Source: Celeribacter baekdonensis B30 (lineage in GTDB: Bacteria > Pseudomonadota > Alphaproteobacteria > Rhodobacterales > Rhodobacteraceae). Taken from it: a DNA stretch of 64,000 nucleotides. Both the position numbers and the translations under genes were made by a program. The stretch lies in assembly GCF_000299875.1 (NCBI RefSeq), contig NZ_AMRK01000016.1, positions 1 to 64,000 of the forward strand. The letters run 5' to 3'. Shown here one piece after another: positions 53,792 to 62,993 of the stretch (position 1 is its first letter; every line of letters starts with the position of its first letter). A model generated the notes under the pieces. It did not search any database. It was given only the letters and a program-made list of their open reading frames with translations, and was not told the DNA's origin.

Positions 53792-55707
53792 GGCGTTCCC
53801 CCGCAGACACCGCGCAATCTGCCCGCAAAATCTCGCGTCGGGCGTTGTTTTTGGGCGGCAGCCAATTGGCGTTTATGGGCATTCTTGGCCTCAGAATGCG
53901 CTATATGCAGGTCGATCAAGCCGATGAATTCCGGCTTTTGGCCGAGGAAAACCGTGTCAAATTCCGGCTTTTACCCCCGGCGCGCGGGTTGATCTATGAC
54001 CGCAACGGCGCGGTGATTGCTGAAAACGAACAGACCTTTCGCATCGTGATCCGCAAAGAGGACGCCAGTGAGTTGGACCAAGTTTTGGTCGAACTGGAGC
54101 GCTTGATCGGCCTGCCGCTTGAAGAACAGGAGCGTGTGCGCGCCGAGTTGAAAAAAGCCGGTCCATCCGCCCCCGTGACCATCGCCGACCGGTTGAGTTG
54201 GGAGGCGTTTTCGTCCGTCTCCGCCAATGGTCCGGCCCTTCCGGGGGTAACGCCGGAGGTCGGCCTGTCGCGCCATTATCCGCTGCATGAGGATTTCGCC
54301 CATGTCGTCGGCTATGTTGGCCCCGTGTCCGATTATGACCTCTCGAAAATGGACAATATCGACCCGCTTTACCGCATTCCGAAATTCCAGATCGGCAAAT
54401 CCGGAGCGGAAAGCCGACTTGAGGATGTTTTGCGCGGCAAGGCTGGATCGCTGCGGGTGGAACAAAACGCCTATGGCCGGATCATTCGCGAATTGGACCG
54501 TCACGAAGGCGAACCGGGGGTGAACCTGCAACTCACCCTGGATCGTAACATGCAAAATTTCGTGCAAGCCCGACTTGCCGGTGAAAGCGCCTCTGCGGTG
54601 ATCATGGATGTGGAAACCGGCGATATTCTGGCCGCCGGATCGACCCCGGCCTTTGATCCCAACCTGTTCGTGCGTGGGATTTCTTCGGCCGCTTATAATG
54701 AGCTGTTGGAAAACGATCACCGCCCCTTGCCGTCAAAATCGGTTCAGGGCGCCTACCCGCCCGGATCAACCTTTAAAATGGTCACGGCCATGGCAGCGCT
54801 TGAAGCGGGCGTTGTCACCCCCGAAGACACGGTCCGCTGTTTGGGTCACACCGAAATTGGCGGACGACGGTTCCACTGTTGGAAACGTGCCGGGCATGGC
54901 AACGTCAATTTGGTCGGCTCCTTGCGCCATTCCTGTGACGTCTATTATTACGAGATGGCCCAGCGCGCAGGCATTGAAAACATCGCTGAGATGGGCCGCA
55001 AACTTGGGCTGGGTCTGCGCTATGATCTGCCGCTTCCGGGGATCAATTCCGGGCTCATGCCCGATAAGCAATGGAAACTGGAAAACCGCGGTGCCGAATG
55101 GGTGGTGGGCGACAGTTTGAACGCCGCCATTGGCCAGGGGTTTGTCCTAGCGACCCCCATGCAGCTTGCGGTGATGACCGCGCGTTTGGCAACCAACCGC
55201 GAGATCTTGCCCCGGATGATCAAATCCATCGACGGGGTGGAACAACACATCCTCGGCGGCGCGCCTTTGGGGCTCAATGAGAACATGTTGCGCTCGGTAC
55301 GTCAGGGCATGTTTGAGGTGATCAACTCAAATCGTGGCACCGCCTTTTCTGCGCGCATCGAAGACGACACCACGAAAATGGCGGGAAAAACCGGCACGGC
55401 ACAGGTCCGCTCCGCCGTGGTGAACAACAATAACGTGCCATGGATCGAACGCGATCACGCACTGTTCGTCGCCTTCGCGCCCTATAATGCGCCGCGCTAT
55501 GCCGTCTCGGTCGTGGTCGAACACGGCGGCGGCGGCTCCTCTGTCGCCGCCCCGATTGCCCGCGACTTGATGCTCTATGCCCTCCATGGTGCGGTGCCAC
55601 CTCTGGCCGCCTATCCAAGCTCGCAACGCAACACCATCCGCGAACGGTTCAAGGCCATGCCCCTGCGCGACCTCGATGGCGACGAGACCACAAGAGGCCG
55701 TGCATGA
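53788..55707 (+). CDS. mrdA: penicillin-binding protein 2
   Basis: 639-residue class B PBP: one N-terminal membrane anchor (about 25-45), pedestal/dimerisation domain, then a transpeptidase domain with the active-site serine in PPGSTFKM near residue 330, SCD (about 390) and KTGTAQ (about 535). It crosslinks peptidoglycan during elongation. The ATGA overlap with mreD and rodA indicates one coupled operon. Confidence 0.95.
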   Translation: MRRSPADTAQSARKISRRALFLGGSQLAFMGILGLRMRYMQVDQADEFRLLAEENRVKFRLLPPARGLIYDRNGAVIAENEQTFRIVIRKEDASELDQVLVELERLIGLPLEEQERVRAELKKAGPSAPVTIADRLSWEAFSSVSANGPALPGVTPEVGLSRHYPLHEDFAHVVGYVGPVSDYDLSKMDNIDPLYRIPKFQIGKSGAESRLEDVLRGKAGSLRVEQNAYGRIIRELDRHEGEPGVNLQLTLDRNMQNFVQARLAGESASAVIMDVETGDILAAGSTPAFDPNLFVRGISSAAYNELLENDHRPLPSKSVQGAYPPGSTFKMVTAMAALEAGVVTPEDTVRCLGHTEIGGRRFHCWKRAGHGNVNLVGSLRHSCDVYYYEMAQRAGIENIAEMGRKLGLGLRYDLPLPGINSGLMPDKQWKLENRGAEWVVGDSLNAAIGQGFVLATPMQLAVMTARLATNREILPRMIKSIDGVEQHILGGAPLGLNENMLRSVRQGMFEVINSNRGTAFSARIEDDTTKMAGKTGTAQVRSAVVNNNNVPWIERDHALFVAFAPYNAPRYAVSVVVEHGGGGSSVAAPIARDLMLYALHGAVPPLAAYPSSQRNTIRERFKAMPLRDLDGDETTRGRA

Positions 55708-56852
55708 GCTATCTTGAAAGCACCCTCAAAACCATCCCAACCGGTCTGTCAAAAGTCCTTTATGTCAACTGGGCGCTGGTGCTGTTGCTGGCTGCCGCCG
55801 CCTCGGTCGGTTTTTTGATGCTCTATTCCAATGCGGGGGGGTCGTTCCAACCCTGGGCCGAGCCACAGATGAAACGCTTTGCCCTTGGCATGGTGGCGAT
55901 GTTGATGATCGGCATGGTGCCGATCTGGTTTTGGCGCAACATCGCCGGTCTGGCCTATATCGCCTCGTTTACGCTGTTGATTTTCGTCGAATTTTTCGGC
56001 CATGTCGGCATGGGTGCGCAACGGTGGATTGATCTCGGGCCGATCAAACTTCAACCCTCCGAATTGATGAAAATCTCGCTGGTGATGTTGTTGGCGGCCT
56101 ATTACGACTGGCTCGACATCGACAAGGTCTCAAAGCCGTTGTGGGTCTTGATCCCTGTTGTGTTGATCCTCATGCCCACAGCTTTGGTGCTCAAACAACC
56201 CGATCTTGGCACTTCGATCCTGTTGCTCGCGGGTGGGGCCATCGTGATGTTCGCCGCTGGCGTCAGTTGGTGGTATTTCGCCGCCGTCGCCGGTATTGCG
56301 GTTGGTCTTGTCGGCGCTGTGTTCGCCTCGCGCGGCACCTCTTGGCAGCTTTTGAAAGACTATCAATTTGCCCGGATTGATACGTTTCTCGATCCCTCCA
56401 CCGATCCCTTGGGGGCGGGCTATCACATCACTCAATCGAAAATTGCTTTGGGATCAGGTGGTTGGACAGGTCGCGGGTTTATGCAGGGCACGCAGAGCCG
56501 GTTGAATTTCCTACCTGAAAAACACACCGACTTTATCTTTACCACCCTGGCCGAAGAATTCGGCTTTATCGGCGGCATCTCCCTTTTGGCACTCTATGCG
56601 GGGATTGTCCTGTTTTGTCTTGTCTCGGCGATGAACAACAAAGATCGCTTTGGTGCGCTGGTGACCATCGGCATCGCGGCAACGTTTTTCCTGTTTTTCG
56701 CAGTCAATATGTCGATGGTCATGGGGCTTGCTCCCGTGGTTGGCGTACCTTTGCCACTCGTGTCCTATGGCGGCTCTGCCATGCTGGTGCTTTTGGCCGC
56801 CTTCGGCATCGTCCAATCAGCGCATATCCATCGCCCAAGGGGCAAACGATGA
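55704..56852 (+). CDS. rodA: rod shape-determining protein RodA
   Basis: 382-residue SEDS glycosyltransferase with about ten membrane segments (AQRWIDLGPIKLQPSELMKI near residue 110; LPEKHTDFIFTTLAEEFGF; GVPLPLVSYGGSAM). It polymerises glycan strands with PBP2. It overlaps both neighbours (4 nt with mrdA, 4 nt with ghrA). Confidence 0.95.
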   Translation: MSYLESTLKTIPTGLSKVLYVNWALVLLLAAAASVGFLMLYSNAGGSFQPWAEPQMKRFALGMVAMLMIGMVPIWFWRNIAGLAYIASFTLLIFVEFFGHVGMGAQRWIDLGPIKLQPSELMKISLVMLLAAYYDWLDIDKVSKPLWVLIPVVLILMPTALVLKQPDLGTSILLLAGGAIVMFAAGVSWWYFAAVAGIAVGLVGAVFASRGTSWQLLKDYQFARIDTFLDPSTDPLGAGYHITQSKIALGSGGWTGRGFMQGTQSRLNFLPEKHTDFIFTTLAEEFGFIGGISLLALYAGIVLFCLVSAMNNKDRFGALVTIGIAATFFLFFAVNMSMVMGLAPVVGVPLPLVSYGGSAMLVLLAAFGIVQSAHIHRPRGKR

Positions 56853-57781
56853 CCCTGACCCTGTTGTTTTCCGCCCCGGATCGGACATGGCCCGCCTATG
56901 AAACGGTGCTGCCTCAGGCGCTCAAAACGGCGGGGATTGACGCCGATCTGACGCGCAGCGCCGGCCCGGATGCGGTCGATTACATCCTCTATGCCCCGAA
57001 CGACATGCTCACGGATTTCACCCCCTACACCCGCACCAAAGCGGTTCTAAGCCTCTGGGCAGGCGTCGAAAAAATCGCCCCCAACCCCACGCTCACCCAG
57101 CCGCTCTGCCGAATGGTCGATCCCGGCCTGGCGGAGGGGATGCGCGATTATGTGGTCGGGCATGTGATGCGCTATCACCTTGGGATGGACCGTCATATTC
57201 ATGGCCTCAATGGCGCATGGGATCACATCACCCCGCCTTTGGCGCGCGACCGCTCTGTCACGGTGCTGGGTTTGGGTGAACTGGGACAAAGCTGCGCGCG
57301 GGCGCTGGCCGCCCTTGGCTTTCACGTCACGGGATGGTCGCGGCGTCCGAAACAGATCGCAGGCCTGACCTGTGTCAACGGCCCCGAAGGCCTCAAATCG
57401 GCGTTAAAGACCGGAGAAATCGTCGTGCTGTTGCTGCCCAACACGCCACAGACGGAAAACACTCTGAACGCAGAAACACTGGCGCTTTTGCCCAAGGGCG
57501 CACGGATCGTGAATCCCGGACGTGGCAGTTTGATCGACGATGATGCCCTGCTGACCGCCTTGGACGCAGGCCAGATCGGTCACGCCACTTTGGACGTGTT
57601 CCGCACCGAACCCTTGCCGCAAGAGCACCCCTATTGGGCTCACCCCAGCGTCACCGTCACGCCGCATATCGCCGCGGAAACCCGCGCAAAAACCGCCTCA
57701 GAGGTCATTGCGGAAAACATTCGCCGTGGCGAGGCGGGTGAACCGTTTTTACATCTGGTCGATCGCGCGGCCGGTTACTGA
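56849..57781 (+). CDS. ghrA: glyoxylate/hydroxypyruvate reductase A
   Basis: 310-residue D-2-hydroxyacid dehydrogenase: NAD(P) fold VTVLGLGELGQSCARALAAL near residue 140, active-site Arg in VNPGRGSLID and His in TPHIAAETRAKTA. It reduces glyoxylate and hydroxypyruvate. The ATG at 56849 overlaps the rodA stop, so it is translated from the rod operon although unrelated in function. Confidence 0.88.
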   Translation: MTLTLLFSAPDRTWPAYETVLPQALKTAGIDADLTRSAGPDAVDYILYAPNDMLTDFTPYTRTKAVLSLWAGVEKIAPNPTLTQPLCRMVDPGLAEGMRDYVVGHVMRYHLGMDRHIHGLNGAWDHITPPLARDRSVTVLGLGELGQSCARALAALGFHVTGWSRRPKQIAGLTCVNGPEGLKSALKTGEIVVLLLPNTPQTENTLNAETLALLPKGARIVNPGRGSLIDDDALLTALDAGQIGHATLDVFRTEPLPQEHPYWAHPSVTVTPHIAAETRAKTASEVIAENIRRGEAGEPFLHLVDRAAGY

Positions 57782-57820
57782 GCCCCGCAGCCCCCCTTTA
57801 CCGTGACCTAAATACTCACA

Positions 57821-58624
57821 TCACCGCAGTTTCGGCGGGGCATTCGGGTCCATGCCGGGCGCGGCGGGGCCGGTTTGCAATGGTTCGGGGTCTGGCAAAT
57901 CGAACCGCAGGCCAAAACGGGCAAAGGCGGCACAGAGCGGATCGGAGGATTTGAAAAACGCCACATCCAGCGCCCCGGCCTCGACGCCCGAAAAAATCAA
58001 CGCCTCGGACACAAGCCGCGCCAAGACATCTTCGGAACCGGGAATGTGATCAACGAAGGCCAAGAGATGCGAGCGCACCCCGTCCTCGTATGTCACCCCT
58101 GACAGGTAGACCAACCGCGCCAATCCACCCGCAATCGCCAGTTTGGCGTCCAGCGCGGTGACCAAAATCTCGGGCAGGCCATGCGGCGGAAAAATCTCTT
58201 TGGCTTTGCCATGGGTCTCAGCGGGGGCATTGCCCAGAGTGGCGTGCAGCCAATCGACCGCAGTCCCCGGCAAGAGCATTTCGGAAGGGGCCACAGACAG
58301 GTTCAACCCCAAGCCAAAGCCAGAGCCCGCCAACATTTCGGTCAGCACCCGCCCGGACATCGCCGCATAGGGCGCGCCACCGGCGAATTCGGCCAAACGC
58401 TGTTCACGGTCAAAGGCCAAGACGAACTGATCCTCTTCGACCGGAAACACTTTGGGCGTGATCGGACCTTCGCCGTCATGTTCTTCGTCCAAAAGCAAAA
58501 ACCATTCGCCATCCGCGACACGTTCAAAAAACCGCAACCGGGCGGTGTCGTCATCCGGGGCGGCTTGCATCGCGGCATGGGCACGGTCAATGGGGGTCTG
58601 TGCGGAAGCAGTGAGTTCGGTCAT
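57821..58624 (-). CDS. SseB-family protein
   Basis: 267 residues resembling the SseB N-terminal domain (RLRFFERVADGEWFLLLDEE near residue 30; LNLSVAPSEMLLPGTAVDWL near 130) plus a longer C-terminal part. SseB proteins are cytoplasmic; enhanced serine sensitivity is the named phenotype, and the biochemistry is unknown. Start overlaps the stop of the uracil-DNA glycosylase-like gene (4 nt), so the two are co-transcribed. Confidence 0.75.
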   Translation of the reverse strand: MTELTASAQTPIDRAHAAMQAAPDDDTARLRFFERVADGEWFLLLDEEHDGEGPITPKVFPVEEDQFVLAFDREQRLAEFAGGAPYAAMSGRVLTEMLAGSGFGLGLNLSVAPSEMLLPGTAVDWLHATLGNAPAETHGKAKEIFPPHGLPEILVTALDAKLAIAGGLARLVYLSGVTYEDGVRSHLLAFVDHIPGSEDVLARLVSEALIFSGVEAGALDVAFFKSSDPLCAAFARFGLRFDLPDPEPLQTGPAAPGMDPNAPPKLR

Positions 58625-59220
58625 GGCAGGTCCTTAAGGCTGGCCCGAAGGCAGACGCGCAGCTCGGGCAAAAGTTCGGCCTCAAACCACGGGTTTTTCT
58701 TAAGCCAACCCGTATTGCGCCAAGACGGATGAGGCAAGGGAAAGACGCGCGGCGCATGATTGCGCCAGTCGCGCCAATTGCGCACTGTCTCTGTCAACGC
58801 AGTTTTCACCCCAAGGTGATAGCGGATCGCATGCAGCCCCACGGGCAAGATCAGATCCACCTCGCCCAACGCGGTCATCACCTGATCGTGCCATGTCTCG
58901 CGGCACAGTCTGGGCGGCGGAATATCCGCGCCTTTGGCGTCATAGCCCGGAAAACAAAACCCCATCGGCACGATGGCAATGCGGTCGCGGTCATAAAACG
59001 TTTCCTCATCCAGCCCAAGCCATGCGCGCAACCGGTCCCCCGACGGATCGGTAAAGGGCCGCCCACTGTCATGGACCCGCGCACCCGGTGCCTGTCCGGC
59101 GATCAAAATGCGCGCAGAGGGGCGAAACCACACCACAGGGCGCGGTGTGTGGGCAGTTGCCGTGGCGGCAAACCGGTCGGTACAGAGGCGACAGGCGCGT
59201 ATCTCTTGGGTCAGGCTCAT
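58621..59220 (-). CDS. uracil-DNA glycosylase superfamily protein
   Basis: 199 residues. ILIAGQAPGARVHDSGRPFTD near residue 40 is the water-activating motif region of the family 4/5-like UDG fold, and LPHPSWRN near 165 the base-binding motif with its His. Cysteines near residues 10-15 (CRLC) hint at a metal or Fe-S site, but a full four-cysteine set is not obvious. It probably removes damaged bases, but the exact type is unknown. Confidence 0.78.
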   Translation of the reverse strand: MSLTQEIRACRLCTDRFAATATAHTPRPVVWFRPSARILIAGQAPGARVHDSGRPFTDPSGDRLRAWLGLDEETFYDRDRIAIVPMGFCFPGYDAKGADIPPPRLCRETWHDQVMTALGEVDLILPVGLHAIRYHLGVKTALTETVRNWRDWRNHAPRVFPLPHPSWRNTGWLKKNPWFEAELLPELRVCLRASLKDLP

Positions 59221-59261
59221 GGATTTGTTTTAGCGCATCGGTTTGGGTTTGACCACTTGAC

Positions 59262-59293
59262 TCATTTTTATATTTCTAGAATTATGAAAATGA
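59262..59293. promoter_or_regulatory. 32-bp near-perfect palindrome upstream of arsR
   Basis: TCATTTT...AAAATGA arms around a central TTCTAGAA; 14 of 16 positions pair. It lies 29 bp before the ArsR-family gene and covers the likely promoter, as expected for an ArsR/SmtB operator. Confidence 0.7.
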
Positions 59294-59321
59294 ATCACAG
59301 ATACGCACAGGAAACTCCGCC

Positions 59322-59687
59322 ATGAGCGCCCCCCATTCTGACGACATTTCCATAGCCGAAGCGGCAAGCACCTTTGCCGCCCTTGGCTCCGAACAACGCC
59401 TCACCGTGTTGCGCACTTTGGTGCGAGCGGGTCCAAAGGGATTGACCATTGGCACGCTGGGAGAGCGCACCGGGATCACCGGCGCGACCCTGACCCATCA
59501 CATGAAAATCCTCGCGGCCACAAAGCTTGTGACACAAGAGCGCCACGGGCGATCTATTCTGTGTATCGCGGCCGATTACGATGAGTTGGAGGGGCTTTTA
59601 TCCGCCCTTCTGTCCGAATGCTGCGCCGATTGCGACGCAGACACCTGTACCCCAGAGGCCCATTGCCATGAAGGACCAGTGTCATGA
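59322..59687 (+). CDS. arsR: ArsR-family transcriptional regulator
   Basis: 121-residue winged-helix regulator (AALGSEQRLTVLRTLVRAGP near residue 25, then GATLTHHMKILAATKLVTQE). The C-terminal tail carries at least six Cys and two His in about 22 residues (SECCADCDADTCTPEAHCHE), a probable metal(loid) sensing site. It controls the permease gene, which it overlaps by 4 nt. Confidence 0.87.
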   Translation: MSAPHSDDISIAEAASTFAALGSEQRLTVLRTLVRAGPKGLTIGTLGERTGITGATLTHHMKILAATKLVTQERHGRSILCIAADYDELEGLLSALLSECCADCDADTCTPEAHCHEGPVS

Positions 59688-60721
59688 CTGATCTCAGCCA
59701 AACCCCGCCGAAACTCCCGATGCTGTGGAAAAAGACCGACAAAGCCCTGTTGCTCGCGGGTTTGGTCCTTTTGGCCGTCGCGCTGTTTGACACCTCGGCG
59801 CTGTGGGACACGATTCTCTTTACGGCAGAGGCGCTTTGGGCGGCGGCACCGTTTTTGCTGTTTGCCATTCTCGCCACGGCCTATGTCAAAGCCTCCGGTG
59901 CAGAGACATTGCTGTCCAAGGCTTTCGAAGGTCGCGAGTTGCGCATGATCATGGCGGCCGCAATTGTTGGTGGTGTGTCGCCGTTCTGCTCTTGTCAGGT
60001 CATTCCCTTTATTGCCGGGGCCTTGGCCGTTGGTGTACCGCTCTCTGCCGTCATGGCCTTTTGGTTGGCCTCGCCATTGATGGACCCGGCCATGTTCATC
60101 GTCACGGCCAACGGGTTGGGCGTGGACTTTGCCATCGCCAAAACCCTCGCTGCGGTCTGCATTGGCCTCATGGGCGGCTTTGGCGTCAAACTCATGGGTG
60201 GCACCGCGCTGTTCGCGGCCCCTTTGAAACCGCGCGCCGCGCCGTCTCGGTGTGCGTCGACCGCGTTGCGAGGCACGCCAAACTGGAAGGTCTGGACCGA
60301 GTCCAAGCGCATCGAGAGTTTCCGCGGCAATTTTCGTGAAAACCTGATGTTTCTTGGCAAATGGATGTTGGTTGCCTATGTGCTTGAGGCGGTGATGATC
60401 CGCTATGTACCTGCTGATATGATCGCCTCAGTGATGGGCGGTACCGGCCTACGCCCCATCCTGATCGGAGCCGCCATCGGTGCCCCCGCCTATCTCAATG
60501 GCTATGCCGCCGTGCCCCTGATGTCCGGGCTTTTGTCCCAAGGCATGTCTGGTGGCGCGGCGATGGCTTTCATGGTGGCGGGCGGCATTTCCTGCATCCC
60601 GGCGGCGGTAGCGGTCTGGGCACTGGTCAAACCGCGCGTCTTTGCCGCCTATATCGGCTTTGCCCTCATCGGGGCGGTGCTGGCCGGAATAATCTGGACC
60701 GGTTTCCAGACTATTTTCTGA
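59684..60721 (+). CDS. arsP: ArsP/DUF318-family permease
   Basis: 345-residue polytopic permease: GGVSPFCSCQVIPFIAGALA near residue 100 is the signature with a Cys pair, and about eight membrane segments are visible. ArsP proteins export organoarsenicals; related permeases of this family have unknown substrates. It follows an ArsR gene with a Cys-rich tail, so a metal or metalloid substrate is likely. A terminator follows. Confidence 0.8.
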   Translation: MTDLSQTPPKLPMLWKKTDKALLLAGLVLLAVALFDTSALWDTILFTAEALWAAAPFLLFAILATAYVKASGAETLLSKAFEGRELRMIMAAAIVGGVSPFCSCQVIPFIAGALAVGVPLSAVMAFWLASPLMDPAMFIVTANGLGVDFAIAKTLAAVCIGLMGGFGVKLMGGTALFAAPLKPRAAPSRCASTALRGTPNWKVWTESKRIESFRGNFRENLMFLGKWMLVAYVLEAVMIRYVPADMIASVMGGTGLRPILIGAAIGAPAYLNGYAAVPLMSGLLSQGMSGGAAMAFMVAGGISCIPAAVAVWALVKPRVFAAYIGFALIGAVLAGIIWTGFQTIF

Positions 60722-60750
60722 TCAACTCTTGGAAATCGCCATGAAAACTG

Positions 60751-60775
60751 ACCCCTGTTCGACGGCAACAGGGGT
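60751..60775 (+). terminator. terminator after arsP
   Basis: ACCCCTGTT / AACAGGGGT stem with a 7-nt loop, 30 nt after the permease stop and before nhaA. Confidence 0.6.
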
Positions 60776-60848
60776 TTGCATGCTTGCCCTACCCCCTTGC
60801 TTGGATTATTCCCCAAGCACGCATGGGTACAGGGATCGGAGGGCACAT

Positions 60849-62129
60849 ATGTACAAGGTCTGGAATTTCGTCACGAACTATTCGCTTTTGCTGATCATCG
60901 GCGCAGTTCTTGCGTTGATCTGGGCAAACACGGATGCGCAGTCCTACCACGCCTTCGTCGAGTACCCTCTGGCGGAAAATTTCTTTATCGGTCATCCGCA
61001 TATGGATGAGGCCGGACATGTTCACCGGACCCTGACCCTGCATTACCTGTTCAACGACGTGCTCATGGCCTTCTTCTTTGCCATTGCCGCAAAAGAGGTC
61101 TGGGAGGCTGTGATCCTCAAAAACGGCTCTTTGCGAGGCAAAAAGGCGGCCACCCCCCTGATCGCCACCTTGGGTGGGATGTTGGGGCCGATTGTGGTCT
61201 ATCTTGGACTGGCCATGGTTTTGGGCTCGGACACCTATGATGCGGTCAAAAACGGCTGGGCCGTGCCCACCGCCACCGATATCGCGTTTTCCTATCTCGT
61301 CGGCCGGATTGTTTTTGGCGCGGGGCACCCTGCCGTGCGCTTTCTGTTGCTTTTGGCCATCGCCGATGATGCGGCGGGTCTTGTGATCTTGGCGATCTTC
61401 TATCCGACCGGCGAACTGGCCGTGCAATGGCTGTTGCTCTCTATCGCCGCTGCTGTGCTGGTTTTTGTGCTGGCCAACTGGTTGCCGCGCAAACTGGACG
61501 CCGGCAAAGAAGTCCGCCCAACCTCGACCTGGGTGCGCCAGTCCTTGTCCTATTGGCCCTATCTGATTGCCGCCTGTATCTCGTGGTACGGCTTCATGCG
61601 CGCCGGTATTCACCCGGCTTTGGGCCTGTTGCCGATTGTTCCGACCATCCCGCATGCCGACCGCGCCTTTGGCCTGTTTGCCGATGCCGAACAACACCTC
61701 TCCGATCTGTTGAACGACATCGAACACAAGCTGAAAACCCCGGTTGAAATCATTCTGTTTTTCTTTGGCCTGCTCAATGCCGGTGTTGAATTCAACGCCA
61801 TCGGTGATCCGACATGGCTGGTTTTGGGCGGGCTGTTGATCGGCAAACCTGTGGGCATCCTGATCATGGGCGCGCTGGCGGCGCATGTGTTCCGACTGGG
61901 CCTTCCGGCCGGGATGCGCACGATTGATCTCTTGGTGATCGGCTGTGTCGCCGCCATCGGCTTTACCGTGTCGCTGTTTATCGCCTCGGTCGCCTTTGAC
62001 GCCGATACGATGCTTGGGTCAACCCCGGTTCAGGCCGCCGCCAAGATGGGCGCGCTGTTCTCCTTCGCCGCCGCGATCATCTCGATTGTCGCCGGCAAAC
62101 TGTGCCGCGTTCAGAAACAATCGGCGTAA
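60849..62129 (+). CDS. nhaA: Na+/H+ antiporter NhaA
   Basis: 426-residue antiporter with about twelve membrane segments. The TDIAFSYLVGRIVFGAG and LLLLAIADDAAGLVIL blocks carry the paired aspartates (IADDAA) that bind Na+. The ATG at 60849 follows ggaggg; the frame extends to 60729 without a good site. It exports sodium using the proton gradient, which fits a marine habitat. Confidence 0.92.
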   Translation: MYKVWNFVTNYSLLLIIGAVLALIWANTDAQSYHAFVEYPLAENFFIGHPHMDEAGHVHRTLTLHYLFNDVLMAFFFAIAAKEVWEAVILKNGSLRGKKAATPLIATLGGMLGPIVVYLGLAMVLGSDTYDAVKNGWAVPTATDIAFSYLVGRIVFGAGHPAVRFLLLLAIADDAAGLVILAIFYPTGELAVQWLLLSIAAAVLVFVLANWLPRKLDAGKEVRPTSTWVRQSLSYWPYLIAACISWYGFMRAGIHPALGLLPIVPTIPHADRAFGLFADAEQHLSDLLNDIEHKLKTPVEIILFFFGLLNAGVEFNAIGDPTWLVLGGLLIGKPVGILIMGALAAHVFRLGLPAGMRTIDLLVIGCVAAIGFTVSLFIASVAFDADTMLGSTPVQAAAKMGALFSFAAAIISIVAGKLCRVQKQSA

Positions 62130-62157
62130 AACACGCTAAAATCACGGAATCGTTTCT

Positions 62158-62206
62158 AAAATGAGGCCAAACCACAGGGGCTATACGCTGGTTTGGCCTC
62201 ATTTTT
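62158..62206 (+). terminator. nhaA terminator
   Basis: AATGAGGCCAAACCA pairs exactly with TGGTTTGGCCTCATT; a TTTTT tail follows. It lies 30 nt after the nhaA stop. Confidence 0.85.
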
Positions 62207-62339
62207 GCCACATGAAAGCAGTCTGAGATGGATTTATCGCGGGCGTCTCGGCATAATTTCGACAAAATGGCGGATTAAGACGCCCCATTAACAAAAACCC
62301 GTTAAGGGTGGTGTGTAGGCAGTATCAGGGCGCGTAACT

Positions 62340-62993
62340 ATGCTCGAGTTCGACAATGTGAGTAAGTCCTTTTGGACTGGGACGCAGCGCAAGGTGATCC
62401 TTGATCGCGCGTCTTTTCGCGTGGAACTTGGCAACAGTCTTGGCATCCTTGCCCCGAACGGCACCGGCAAGACCACGATCATCAACATGATGAGTGGTTT
62501 GGAAAAACCCGACGAGGGCGAAATTCGCCGTGGCTGTCGTGTGTCTTTCCCACTTGGGTTCATGGGCGGGCTGATCGGCAAACACACCGCGCGCGAAAAC
62601 GTCCGCTTTATCGCCGAGCTTTACGATCTCGATCCCGATTATGTCGAGGCCTTCTGCCGTTGGCTCTGTGAGCTCAAAGAATATTTTGATATGCCGGTGG
62701 CAACTTATTCGGCGGGGATGCGATCCCGCCTGTCTTTTGCGCTTTTGCTGGCGCTTGATTTTGACATCTACCTGATCGACGAAGGCATGCCGTCGACGGC
62801 GGATGTGAATTTCAACCGTAAAGCGGGGAGCATTCTGCGCGAGCGGCTTGAACATGCCACCATCATCGTGGTGTCGCATCAGGCCGCCACGCTTGAGAAA
62901 TTCTGTCGTTCGGCGGCTGTTTTGAGAAACGGCAAGCTTTACATGTTCGACACATTGGAAGAGGCCAAGGCGCTCTATGACTACGAAGGTTAA
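62340..62993 (+). CDS. kpsT: capsule polysaccharide ABC transporter ATPase (KpsT-like)
   Basis: 217-residue ABC ATPase: Walker A LAPNGTGKTT near residue 38, AGMRSRLSFALLLALDFDIY (signature and Walker B) near 122-140, switch His in VVSHQAA. The SAGM signature and short length fit the KpsT/Wzt-like export ATPases. It ends 17 nt past the start of the next gene. The KpsM permease is not visible in the window; nhaA lies upstream. Confidence 0.85.
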   Translation: MLEFDNVSKSFWTGTQRKVILDRASFRVELGNSLGILAPNGTGKTTIINMMSGLEKPDEGEIRRGCRVSFPLGFMGGLIGKHTARENVRFIAELYDLDPDYVEAFCRWLCELKEYFDMPVATYSAGMRSRLSFALLLALDFDIYLIDEGMPSTADVNFNRKAGSILRERLEHATIIVVSHQAATLEKFCRSAAVLRNGKLYMFDTLEEAKALYDYEG

